A DNA stretch of 8,624 nt from Thermoflexibacter sp. (GCA_025455345.1 JALOMS010000164.1:1-8624), one strand, 5' to 3'; shown: positions 1 to 6,814, numbered from the stretch's first letter. A program made the numbers and translations. The notes: a model not told the origin generated them from the letters alone.

Positions 1-183
1 GAGATCGTTCTAGGCACGAACTGCGGTGGCTCCGATGGCTATGCCAGCCCTGAGTGGACCACGGCTGCTACCTCCTTCACCTTCACGGGACTGACCGCCG
101 GTGCCTACAAGTTCTACTTCGCCACGGTGTGCGGAGGGGACGTGTCGGAGTTTATCGTGATTGATGATGTTAATGGCGGTTGA
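1..183 (+). CDS. C-terminal end of a secreted-type beta-rich protein (partial)
   Basis: Frame 1 is open from the first base and stops with TGA at 181-183, giving the last 60 residues of a protein whose start lies outside the window. The fragment is rich in Gly, Thr, Ser and aromatic residues (TSFTFTGLTAGAYKFYF, then FIVIDDVNGG), an alternating pattern typical of extracellular beta-sandwich or adhesion-type modules. Two Cys (NCGG and VCGG) could form a disulfide, which fits an exported protein. I cannot assign a family. No type IX sorting domain with its usual terminal Lys-rich strand is visible. G+C is about 58%, far above the rest of the window, and codons end mainly in G or C. The frame is followed closely by a strong terminator, which supports it as a real gene end. 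Confidence 0.6.
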   Translation, partial: EIVLGTNCGGSDGYASPEWTTAATSFTFTGLTAGAYKFYFATVCGGDVSEFIVIDDVNGG

Positions 184-205
184 ATAACTGCCACTGGTAG
201 GAAAG

Positions 206-238
206 GCGCAGCTCCAGGTTCGGGGCTGCGCTTTTTTT
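206..238 (+). terminator. Rho-independent terminator after the partial secreted-protein gene
   Basis: A 10-bp stem pairs 206-215 (GCGCAGCTCC) with 222-231 (GGGGCTGCGC), with one T-G wobble. It closes a 6-base loop and is followed directly by seven T (232-238). It lies 22 bases after the TGA at 181-183. The T-run overlaps the TAA of the minus-strand remnant that converges on it. On the minus strand the hairpin has only a weak T tract, so it should act mainly on plus-strand transcripts. Confidence 0.85.
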
Positions 239-584
239 ATTCTAGTTCGGCGATTTTTTCTTTGAGCCAGTCGTAGGAGGCGATGCCTTTTGGTTCGGCT
301 TCGGCGACTTCTTTTTTGAGTTTTTCGAGGGCTTTCTTGTCCCCGGGAATGATTTTGGTGAGTTGTTTGGTGAATTTAATGAGCAGGTTATATCCAACTC
401 TTTTTGCTAAAGAAAAGTCCTTATGGCGATTTATATACGTCCTAAAACTATCCATTAAGGAGTATAGAGGTTCTAACTCATCCATTTCATAATAAGTCGA
501 AAGTAACATTGTTTTTGAGTTGAGATTATAAGTGAAATCTTCGTATTCGACAGTTCTCAATAGTTCAATTACTTTGTCAAATTT
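237..584 (-). pseudogene. 5'-truncated remnant of a conserved Bacteroidota helical-repeat hypothetical protein
   Basis: An open frame runs on the minus strand from 584 to the TAA at 237-239. The outermost possible start is TTG at 560 (107 residues) and the first ATG is at residue 18. The residues before the TTG (KFDKVIELL) join smoothly to RTVEYEDFTYNL, so the coding character reaches back to an in-frame TAA at 585-587, with another at 624-626. The pattern YYEMDELEPLYSLMDSFRTYI, then NRHK, then a Lys-rich helix and a final DWLKEKIAEL resembles, from memory, the C-terminus of a much longer all-helical TPR-like hypothetical protein common in Saprospiraceae and relatives. I therefore read this as a C-terminal fragment that has lost its front. 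Codon use changes inside the frame: about 19 of 58 codons end in G/C for residues 1-58, against about 27 of 49 for residues 59-107. It could instead be a short expressed protein starting at TTG or at the ATG. Function is unknown. Confidence 0.55.
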
Positions 585-589
585 TTATG

Positions 590-597
590 TAATTTTG
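590..597 (+). promoter_or_regulatory. Possible -7 element upstream of the TolC-family gene
   Basis: TAATTTTG matches the Bacteroidota -7 consensus TAnnTTTG and lies about 110 bases before the ATG at 708. No TTG sits 17-23 bases upstream where the -33 element is expected, so this is a half match in AT-rich DNA and may be chance. No better candidate is visible between the remnant gene and the start. Confidence 0.22.
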
Positions 598-707
598 AAC
601 GCAGTTTTAGGAAATATAATTCCTTACAACTTCATAAAACATATCTGATGACTTGACCCCAATTTTTCAAATTATTCAATGTGGACTTTCTTTAAAATTA
701 CTTTCGC

Positions 708-2051
708 ATGAAACCAACTTTTACAACATTTATTTTTTTGCTTGGACTCTTTTTTCACTTTCAACTTATAGCCCAACAACAGCTCTCTCTCTCGGATGCT
801 ATACAAAAAGGATTGGCACAAAATTTTGATATTCAAGTAGAAAAACGCACTGTCGAGATTGCTAAAAACAATAATGATTGGGGGCAGGCGGGGCGTTATC
901 CTACGATTAACCTTAATGCTAACCAAGGCAATGTTTATAATAATGTCGTAAATCCTGCGGCGTTCCAACAAGGGACTGTTATCAATAACAATATCGTTCC
1001 GTCTTTGACCTTAGATTGGACGATTTTTGATGGGTTTGCAATCAATATTAATAAAAAACGTTTTGAAAACTTAGAAGCACAGTCCGAAGGTAACACCAGA
1101 ATTGTGATAGAAAATACCGTACAAGCAATCATACGCGCATATTATAATGCGGTCTTAGCCAATGAGTTAATCAATATTTTAAAACAAGGCATGGACTTGT
1201 CCCATGATACTTATGACTACGTATTATTTAAAAAGGAATTAGGAAATGCTGTTACAGGAGATGTTTTATTAGAAAAAAGTAATTATTTGACGGACTCCTC
1301 AGCCTATATCAACCAACAGATGATTTATCGCAATTCACAAAGAGATTTGAATGTATTGATGGGTGAAATAGACATGGAAAAGACTTACGAGCTTACGGAT
1401 AAACTCATATTCAGCGATATAAGCTATAACCTCAAAGAATTGGAGGAGAAAATGTTTGCCAGCAATGCTAACTTACAAACTCTGCGTATCACTCAAGAAA
1501 TTCTCAGAAATGATGTTGAGCTTCGCAAAGGAGACATGATGCCAAGGGTAGGGTTTAGCATGAGTTCGAGCTATAATATCAACCGCCAAGATTTGAGTAA
1601 TGCGACTTTCCCTGATGGCAGAGCCCGCCCTAATAATGTGGCAAAGAACCTCAATGCTTTTGGCAATATTACATTTACAGTTCCTCTATTCAATGGGGGC
1701 ATTATTCAAAGGAATATTCAAAATGCTAAAATTACAGAACAAAATGGACAAACTCGCATAGATAATCTAAGCAATCAGCTACGCAGAGATTTGGCAAATA
1801 CGTATGACCTCTATAATTTGAGAAAGCAACAAGTAAAAATAGCCATAGAAAACAAAAATGCCGCACAAACTAATTTGCGCTTGGCAGAAGAAAAATTTCG
1901 TACTGGCTCTATTAATTCGTTTGATTACAGAATCTTACAACAGAATTACTTGAATATTGCTTTTAGTGAACAGCAAGCCATCTTCAATTTTATAGACGCA
2001 AATACCTTTCTCTTAAGACTGACAGGTGGTATAGTAGCTGAAAGAAGATAA
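708..2051 (+). CDS. TolC-family outer membrane efflux protein
   Basis: This 447-residue protein has a Sec signal peptide (MKPTF, then a hydrophobic core, with likely cleavage after residue 22, LIA|QQQ) followed by LSLSDAIQKGLAQNFDIQ, the usual opening of outer membrane efflux proteins. It has the expected two-repeat OEP layout: two long helical halves (about 28-230 and 235-440). Each half carries a strand-like segment with SLTLDWTIFDGF (about 99-110) or ITFTVPLFNGG (second half), the typical 'PLFNGG' turn into a helix. Late motifs NLRLAEEKFRTGSINSFDYR and the LLRLTG-like end are classic for the family. It should form a trimeric outer-membrane channel with a periplasmic coiled-coil tunnel, working with a membrane-fusion protein and an inner-membrane pump. 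No such partner is encoded here, so substrate and pump are unknown. The ATG is preceded by an A/T-rich leader without a Shine-Dalgarno site. The FAH gene follows after 39 bases, probably on the same transcript. Confidence 0.92.
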   Translation: MKPTFTTFIFLLGLFFHFQLIAQQQLSLSDAIQKGLAQNFDIQVEKRTVEIAKNNNDWGQAGRYPTINLNANQGNVYNNVVNPAAFQQGTVINNNIVPSLTLDWTIFDGFAININKKRFENLEAQSEGNTRIVIENTVQAIIRAYYNAVLANELINILKQGMDLSHDTYDYVLFKKELGNAVTGDVLLEKSNYLTDSSAYINQQMIYRNSQRDLNVLMGEIDMEKTYELTDKLIFSDISYNLKELEEKMFASNANLQTLRITQEILRNDVELRKGDMMPRVGFSMSSSYNINRQDLSNATFPDGRARPNNVAKNLNAFGNITFTVPLFNGGIIQRNIQNAKITEQNGQTRIDNLSNQLRRDLANTYDLYNLRKQQVKIAIENKNAAQTNLRLAEEKFRTGSINSFDYRILQQNYLNIAFSEQQAIFNFIDANTFLLRLTGGIVAERR

Positions 2052-2090
2052 AAACATGAATTATTTAATCTATACTCCATTAAAAAAAAT

Positions 2091-2702
2091 ATGAAAATTA
2101 TAGCGATTGGAAGAAATTATGTGGCTCATATTGAAGAGCTTAAAAACGAGAAACCTGATGACCCTGTTGTTTTTTGTAAACCAGACACGGCTATACTAAA
2201 AGATAATGCGCCTTTTTATCATCCTGACTTTTCTCAAGATATTCATCATGAAGTAGAAGTCTTATTAAAGATAAGTAAAGAAGGGAAAAATATTGACCCT
2301 AAGTTTGCTCACAAATACTATGAAGAAATAGGTTTAGGCATTGACTTCACCGCCAGAGATTTACAGGCAAAACAAAAGGCAAAAGGATTACCTTGGGAAA
2401 TTGCTAAGGCATTTAACGACTCTGCCCCGATTTCGAATTTTGTTCCTAAAACGGAATATGCAGATTTGAAAAATCTCAATTTTCATCTTTTAGTCAATGG
2501 AGAGCTTCGCCAGAAAGGGAATACAAGTTTGATGCTCTATGATTTTGATACGATAATCGCTTATATCTCCAAATTTTTTATGCTCAAGAAGGGAGATATA
2601 ATCTTTACAGGCACTCCAGCAGGCGTAAATGCTGTCAAAATAGGAGACAGATTAGAAGGTTTTATTGAGGATAAAAAGTTTTTTGACTTCGAGGTAAAAT
2701 AA
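2091..2702 (+). CDS. Fumarylacetoacetate hydrolase (FAH) family protein, FAHD1/acylpyruvase-like
   Basis: This 203-residue cytoplasmic enzyme has the compact FAH fold of the FAHD1 or acylpyruvase type. It opens with MKIIAIGRNYVAHI and continues with PVVFCKPDTAIL. The metal-binding set is present: E54 and E56 in HHEVEVLL, and D85 in GLGIDFTARDLQ. K106 in the IAKAF motif and the late loop TGTPAGV (173-179) complete the signature. The family cleaves C-C bonds in acylpyruvates (acylpyruvate or fumarylpyruvate hydrolysis) or decarboxylates oxaloacetate, using Mg or Mn. The exact substrate cannot be read from sequence. The length fits single-domain FAHD1-like members rather than the longer two-domain FAH of tyrosine breakdown. 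The gene sits 39 bases after the TolC gene with no visible promoter or terminator between. No pathway neighbour suggests a dedicated role, so housekeeping removal of acylpyruvates or oxaloacetate is the default reading. Confidence 0.92.
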   Translation: MKIIAIGRNYVAHIEELKNEKPDDPVVFCKPDTAILKDNAPFYHPDFSQDIHHEVEVLLKISKEGKNIDPKFAHKYYEEIGLGIDFTARDLQAKQKAKGLPWEIAKAFNDSAPISNFVPKTEYADLKNLNFHLLVNGELRQKGNTSLMLYDFDTIIAYISKFFMLKKGDIIFTGTPAGVNAVKIGDRLEGFIEDKKFFDFEVK

Positions 2703-2720
2703 TCAATACCAATATTGTTT

Positions 2721-2765
2721 AAACTTTGACAAATTATCAAACTTTGTCAAAGTTTGATAATTTGT
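2721..2765. repeat. Nested palindrome between convergent genes with two alternative hairpins, possible bidirectional terminator
   Basis: Positions 2729-2746 (ACAAATTATCAAACTTTG) are the exact reverse complement of 2748-2765, with a single T at the centre (2747), giving a perfect 18-bp inverted repeat. A second perfect pairing overlaps it: 2721-2733 (AAACTTTGACAAA) is complementary to 2743-2755, with a 9-base loop. The two structures share bases and cannot form together. AAACTTTG also recurs directly at 2721 and 2739. The element lies 18 bases after the FAH stop and 21 bases before the foldase stop. A shared terminator is therefore the simplest role, although there is no T-run on either strand. 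Confidence 0.7.
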
Positions 2766-2786
2766 AGTGCTTTGATAAGCAATGAT

Positions 2787-5108
2787 TTACTGCTTGATTA
2801 GTTTCTTAACTTCACTTTCATCTATGCTTACTTTGTATTTATTTCTTAACTCTATCAACATTTCTTTTTCCAAAAACTGCTGATAATCTGAAATAACAGC
2901 ACCCTTAGTTTCATTTAACTCTTTGGAGCGCGGTGCCTGAATTTCTTTGATAATTATCAAATGGGATTTATTAGCTTCTCTGACTACATATTCTCCTATT
3001 TCCCAATTGGTCAAATCCAACGCCTTATTATCACCTTTCTGGAAAGTTCCCTCGTTGTATTGGAGGGTAAGGGGATTGTATTGGTTAAATTTGTATAAAA
3101 GCATCGTTTTGGTAGAGCTATAAATTGTGTATTGTAAGCCGCCATTCTTCTTAGCCACAAGCCCTAAGTTCTTTTGTGCTATTTTAGGAGCTGGTATTCC
3201 CACACTTGTAAGATATGCTTTGACTAAATCTATGCGTTCTTGCACTAATCCATTAGACTCGCCCTGTGTATAATATCCTTTGATTTCCAATACTGCTGAA
3301 GTATCTTTTCTCATAAAATCTATAATTTTGGTCAAGCTATTCCATTGTGTAGAGGTAAGCATATTGCTTTTTTTGAGGAAAAGAGTTTCATCAAACTGTT
3401 GTCTTACGTCTTCTATATAATCTTTCTTTAGTTCTGTTTTCAAAGAATCTATCACAGATGCTCTATCAGAGGTATATATTGCCGCTTTTGCTCTGACATC
3501 CCATTGATACTTCTCGCGATTCGCTTGGAAAAACTTCTCTAATCCTTGATTATCAGATACTCCTTTTCCCCATACCTTTTCTTCCATAATCTTGAATAAG
3601 AGCATTCCCTCCCGATATTCATTGACCAAATAACGAAATTCTGGAAATTTTACTTCCAAGTTTTCTTCTTCATAATTCAACAAGCTATTTTCAACAAATT
3701 GACTATAAAGACTTTCCATGTATTGGGCAGGGGAAGTATTAGGGCGATTTTGTTGTTCTCTTTCTATGAAGCTGAAAAAGTCCTTGATGCGATATGCCTT
3801 TTTATTGATAGAAAAAAGGACTTTGGTGTTATTTTCATCTGCGCGGTTGAAGTTCCAAACCGCTTTGACCAAAGAAGAATCCGCCTTGCTAAAAGCGTAT
3901 AATTTATTCTTATCATTTTCCTCGAACCTATTTTCTTTTCTCAATCGCCTCACTAAAAAAGTGCGATTAAGCTCCGAGCGAGAATCTTTGGATACCCTTT
4001 GTTTTAAGATATTTTCTATTTCATTGAAAGATGCAAGTTCCTTTCTTTCAATCAGTTTAATGATATGCCATCCGTAGGGACTCCTGATAGGTCGGGAGAT
4101 GGCACCTACTTCTTTTAACCCAAAAGAAGCCTCAGCTAAGGGTTTGACTAAATTTCCAGAAGAAAACCACTGGTCTAAGATACCACCGTTGCTCTTACTC
4201 CTTCCGTCTTCGGAATATTGTTCACAGAGCTTGTCCCATGACTCGCCTTGTTGGAGTCTTTTGCTAATCTCCATGATTTTGTTTGCGGCTTGTAATGAAT
4301 CATTATCAGGGCGAATAAAAATATGTGCTATCTTGACTTCTCCATTAGAAGGGCGACGCTCCATGACTTTCAAAATATGATACCCGAATCGAGTGCGGAA
4401 TATGGGTGATACTTGATTGATTGGGGTTTTATAAGCCATATCCTCAAACTGATATACCATCTGTAGGGAGGTGAAATAGCCCAAATCTCCTTGGTTTTGC
4501 TTGCCAGAGGGGTCATCTGATATTTCTGATGCTACTTTGCCAAAGTCTTCCCCTGCGATAATCCTCTGGCGAGTCGCTTGGATTTTAGTATATGCGGCTA
4601 AGGAGTCCTCTGGAAGTGCGTCAATTTCTGCTTTGACCAATATGTGGGAGGCACGGATTTCTTCTTTGAGGCGTTCGTAAGCCTCTCTTACTAAGTCATC
4701 TGTAACTTTGTTTTCGGTCAAATAGGGCTTAGCTAATTGTTTTTTGTACTCGGCAAATTCATTGACAAATTCTTTGGTAGTATCCATTCCGCGACTTTTG
4801 GCTTCTTCTACTTTCAGCTTGAAATTAGTAAAAAGTTCCAAATACTCTCGGATACTTTGCTCCGAGTAGGCACTTGAGTCATTGGTATTGTTTTTCTCAT
4901 AAACATACTTGAACTCGCCCACAGAAACCGAGTTTTTTCCCACAGTAATAAGTTGTGGGTCTTTCTTGTCCACTACGGAAGCATTGTAAGTAGTAGCATT
5001 GGTGGTGCTTGGCTTAGAAGTTTGGCAACTTTGTACAAAGATAGAAATACAAACAATTGATAATAAATAAGTTATTTTTTTGAATAATAAATGATGATAA
5101 CTACCCAT
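2787..5108 (-). CDS. Peptidyl-prolyl cis-trans isomerase lipoprotein with two parvulin domains and an OmpA-like segment
   Basis: This 773-residue exported foldase resembles PpiC/SurA-type proteins. A lipoprotein signal peptide ends at VQSC, with C28 as the lipidated residue. The next residues are Gln, Thr and Ser with no acidic run, so it probably faces the periplasm. A SurA-like helical N-domain (about 53-150) precedes two parvulin domains. The first, about 152-250, starts with ASHILVK, continues to GDLGYF and ends with FGYHILKV. The second, about 258-355, starts with AHIFIRP and ends with YGWHIIKL. A long helical region follows (about 360-560). Residues about 575-650 resemble an OmpA C-terminal fold (EIKGYYTQGES, ERIDLVKAYLTSVGI). 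The end (about 683-773) returns to the usual foldase tail (EGTFQKGDN, VISDYQQFLEKE). The expected role is isomerising prolyl bonds and chaperoning outer-membrane or secreted proteins in the periplasm. It starts 29 bases after the M28 gene and is probably cotranscribed with it. Confidence 0.9.
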   Translation of the reverse strand: MGSYHHLLFKKITYLLSIVCISIFVQSCQTSKPSTTNATTYNASVVDKKDPQLITVGKNSVSVGEFKYVYEKNNTNDSSAYSEQSIREYLELFTNFKLKVEEAKSRGMDTTKEFVNEFAEYKKQLAKPYLTENKVTDDLVREAYERLKEEIRASHILVKAEIDALPEDSLAAYTKIQATRQRIIAGEDFGKVASEISDDPSGKQNQGDLGYFTSLQMVYQFEDMAYKTPINQVSPIFRTRFGYHILKVMERRPSNGEVKIAHIFIRPDNDSLQAANKIMEISKRLQQGESWDKLCEQYSEDGRSKSNGGILDQWFSSGNLVKPLAEASFGLKEVGAISRPIRSPYGWHIIKLIERKELASFNEIENILKQRVSKDSRSELNRTFLVRRLRKENRFEENDKNKLYAFSKADSSLVKAVWNFNRADENNTKVLFSINKKAYRIKDFFSFIEREQQNRPNTSPAQYMESLYSQFVENSLLNYEEENLEVKFPEFRYLVNEYREGMLLFKIMEEKVWGKGVSDNQGLEKFFQANREKYQWDVRAKAAIYTSDRASVIDSLKTELKKDYIEDVRQQFDETLFLKKSNMLTSTQWNSLTKIIDFMRKDTSAVLEIKGYYTQGESNGLVQERIDLVKAYLTSVGIPAPKIAQKNLGLVAKKNGGLQYTIYSSTKTMLLYKFNQYNPLTLQYNEGTFQKGDNKALDLTNWEIGEYVVREANKSHLIIIKEIQAPRSKELNETKGAVISDYQQFLEKEMLIELRNKYKVSIDESEVKKLIKQ

Positions 5109-5137
5109 GATTTTATTTAAAAAATTTAATTAAACAC

Positions 5138-6103
5138 TTATTTCCCTATTTTTTCATTTTTGATTGCTTTCAAATGTTTATCAAAAAGTATGACATAATC
5201 TAAGACGAGTTCGGCAGCTTTGATAAAAAACACTTGGTTAATTCTTTCAAATCTATCCGTAGGTCTGTGGTAATCAGGATGGTCTTCCACTCCAAAATAG
5301 ATAAAGGGTATCCCTGCTTTGTGGAAGGGACCATGGTCTGAAGAGTAAGTCCAATCTTGCACACCCCCACTCATACTTTCCGGCATATCATGCCCAAACT
5401 TTAATGATACTTCATATTTGATAATATTTTTAGTAAAATAATTTTTTAAGAAAGGATAATGATAAATTCCACAAGCATAGAGTTCGTTTTTATCACTCTT
5501 ACTAATCATATCTATATTGATATTCATTACGATTTTTTCTTTAGGCACAGGTGGAAAATCTACAAAATGATAAGCTCCTTTAAGTCCCATTTCCTCTGCG
5601 TCCACAGCTACAAAAATTATAGAATGGTCTGGGCGATTTTTATGAAAATACTCTGCCATAGCCAATAGGCTTGCAATACCAGAGGCATTGTCGTCAGCAC
5701 CATTGTAGATTTCATTATTTCTAATTCCTAAGTGGTCGTAGTGAGCGGTCAGCACAATAAACAAGTCTTTGTTGAGCTTGCCCTCGATATAACCGACCAA
5801 ATTTGTTCCGCTAATCTTGGTATTTGGTGCGGCATTGCCTACGCTAAAAGCAGGTGTAAAAGAGAAGTTTTGTTCGTAATACCCGTCAAAAGGCATAAGT
5901 TTGAACTCCAAAAATCGTTTGATAATATATTCTTGGGCTTTTTTACTGCCAGCACTCCCTACTTTTCTACCTTGAAAGTCGTCTGAAGAAAGCGTTTTGA
6001 TGTCTGTTAGGAGTTGAAGCGCATTGAACTTACCCTGTGCCTGAGAGGGCAGGGAATAGACTAAAAAAATAAATAAAAAAGTCAAAATTAAAAATTGCCT
6101 CAT
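5138..6103 (-). CDS. M28-family zinc metallopeptidase, secreted
   Basis: This 321-residue protein has a Sec signal peptide (MRQFLILTFLFIFLVYSLPSQAQ, likely cleaved after about residue 22-23), so it is periplasmic or secreted. The co-catalytic two-zinc site of family M28 is complete. H121 and D123 lie in AHYDHLG, and the bridging D137 in NGADDNASG. General base E170 and ligand E171 lie in DAEEMGLKG, D198 in NINIDMI, and H279 in DYHRPTD. D123 supports the ligand His. The pre-catalytic part (LSSDDFQGRKVGSAGSKKA) is the common opening of Bacteroidota M28 exopeptidases, and there is no PA-domain insertion. Members remove N-terminal amino acids or, in some cases, cyclise N-terminal Gln; the specificity here is unknown. 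It is the first gene of a two-gene unit with the foldase 29 bases downstream. A promoter candidate lies about 130 bases upstream of the ATG. Confidence 0.92.
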   Translation of the reverse strand: MRQFLILTFLFIFLVYSLPSQAQGKFNALQLLTDIKTLSSDDFQGRKVGSAGSKKAQEYIIKRFLEFKLMPFDGYYEQNFSFTPAFSVGNAAPNTKISGTNLVGYIEGKLNKDLFIVLTAHYDHLGIRNNEIYNGADDNASGIASLLAMAEYFHKNRPDHSIIFVAVDAEEMGLKGAYHFVDFPPVPKEKIVMNINIDMISKSDKNELYACGIYHYPFLKNYFTKNIIKYEVSLKFGHDMPESMSGGVQDWTYSSDHGPFHKAGIPFIYFGVEDHPDYHRPTDRFERINQVFFIKAAELVLDYVILFDKHLKAIKNEKIGK

Positions 6104-6231
6104 AGCATTGTTTTTTAGAGTTTACAGAATATTGACTTAGTAAAGCATAATAAGTTGTTGCTTTAGAAAAGGAAATATTAAACCTAATGAACTGAAAAAT
6201 AAATAAGTTGATAAGTTTTAAGCTATTCTGC

Positions 6232-6260
6232 CAAAATTAGCATATTCTATTTCCTGCAAA
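6232..6260 (-). promoter_or_regulatory. Bacteroidota-type promoter for the M28/foldase unit
   Basis: Read on the minus strand, TTTG (6260-6257) is followed by 17 bases and then TAATTTTG (6239-6232). This matches the TTG-N17-23-TAnnTTTG form known for Bacteroidota primary-sigma promoters. It lies between the terminator of the upstream gene (6309-6347) and the M28 start at 6103, implying a leader of about 120 bases. A second -7-like TAACTTTG overlaps at 6264-6257 but has no -33 partner. Confidence 0.55.
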
Positions 6261-6308
6261 GTTAATTAAGTATTTTACTTTTGTTTCTCTGCTTAGAGAG
6301 GTTTTTAC

Positions 6309-6347
6309 AAAAAAATAAATGTCCTCCCACACAGAGAAAACATTTAT
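6309..6347 (-). terminator. Rho-independent terminator of the small secreted protein gene
   Basis: On the minus strand, ATAAATGT (6347-6340) pairs with ACATTTAT (6322-6315). The stem continues inward through six further pairs, three of them G-T wobbles (6339-6334 with 6328-6323), to a 5-base loop. It is followed by a run of seven T on the minus strand (6315-6309, partly shared with the stem end). It lies 26 bases after the TAA at 6376-6374. It separates this gene from the M28/foldase unit. Confidence 0.72.
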
Positions 6348-6373
6348 CAATAAAGAATAAGATTATCTTGACC

Positions 6374-6814
6374 TTACTTACTCTCGAACTCAGCAACTAC
6401 CTTAATAGTAGCCATAGGTTTCCAATCGGGGTTCGTTTTTTGGAGATTTTCTAAGGCGCGCTTTTTAGCTTCTTCGAGCGACTTGCATCCTAAAGCTACC
6501 CCATGAGCTAACAATACCTTACCTGATTCACTCGTGTAAAAACTCTGAACGATAATACCGTAGCCTTTTTTGTTGGTATCTGTATAAGCAACAGTTTTCC
6601 CTTTGGAATACCCTTTTTCATAAAAGCGGTCTTCAATGATAGATGAAAGCTCATCTTCTGACGCATTATAAGCGTAATAGTAGTTCACATTTTGTGAATT
6701 TTTGTCTTTGGCTACGCACACGCTGGACTGTGCCTGCCCCTGAAAAGCTAACAATAATGTCATCAAAAAAGATAACACCATGCTATTTCTGAAAAAAACA
6801 AAGCGTTTACTCAT
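6374..6814 (-). CDS. Small secreted protein of unknown function
   Basis: This 146-residue protein has a clear Sec signal peptide. Residues MSKRFVFFRN are basic, the hydrophobic core SMVLSFLMTLLLAF follows, and cleavage is likely near QGQAQ|SS at 29. The mature part is about 117 residues and has only two Cys (C33 and C110), which could pair. It reads as an alpha/beta domain. A YYYAYNASEDELSSIIEDRF helix precedes a Gly/Tyr-rich strand region (KKGYGIIVQSFY, then VLLAHGVALGC). An amphipathic helix (SLEEAKKRALENLQ) and a final strand (MATIKVVAEF) follow. I do not recognise a named family. The 'GVALGC...EEAKKRALENL' part is loosely reminiscent of small exported domains with a repeated Cys-Ala-helix unit such as DUF4189, but I would not assign it. 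The gene is monocistronic, with its own terminator downstream and an AT-rich divergent region upstream. Confidence 0.8.
   Translation of the reverse strand: MSKRFVFFRNSMVLSFLMTLLLAFQGQAQSSVCVAKDKNSQNVNYYYAYNASEDELSSIIEDRFYEKGYSKGKTVAYTDTNKKGYGIIVQSFYTSESGKVLLAHGVALGCKSLEEAKKRALENLQKTNPDWKPMATIKVVAEFESK

Noticed and set aside
283..492. Plus-strand open frame of 69 codons
   Set aside because: It lies opposite the minus-strand remnant, has no domain pattern, and reads as an antisense shadow.
672..1132. Minus-strand open frames over the start of the TolC gene
   Set aside because: They are antisense to a well-supported signal peptide and OEP domain, have no coding character, and arise from low G+C.
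3699..4380. Several plus-strand open frames within the foldase gene
   Set aside because: They are antisense to two intact parvulin domains and have no recognisable motifs.
5459..5986. Plus-strand open frames within the M28 gene
   Set aside because: They are antisense to the complete zinc-ligand set of the peptidase.
6281..6306. Short plus-strand hairpin (TCTCT...AGAGA followed by TTTTT) as a terminator
   Set aside because: The stem is only 5 bp and no plus-strand gene ends upstream of it.
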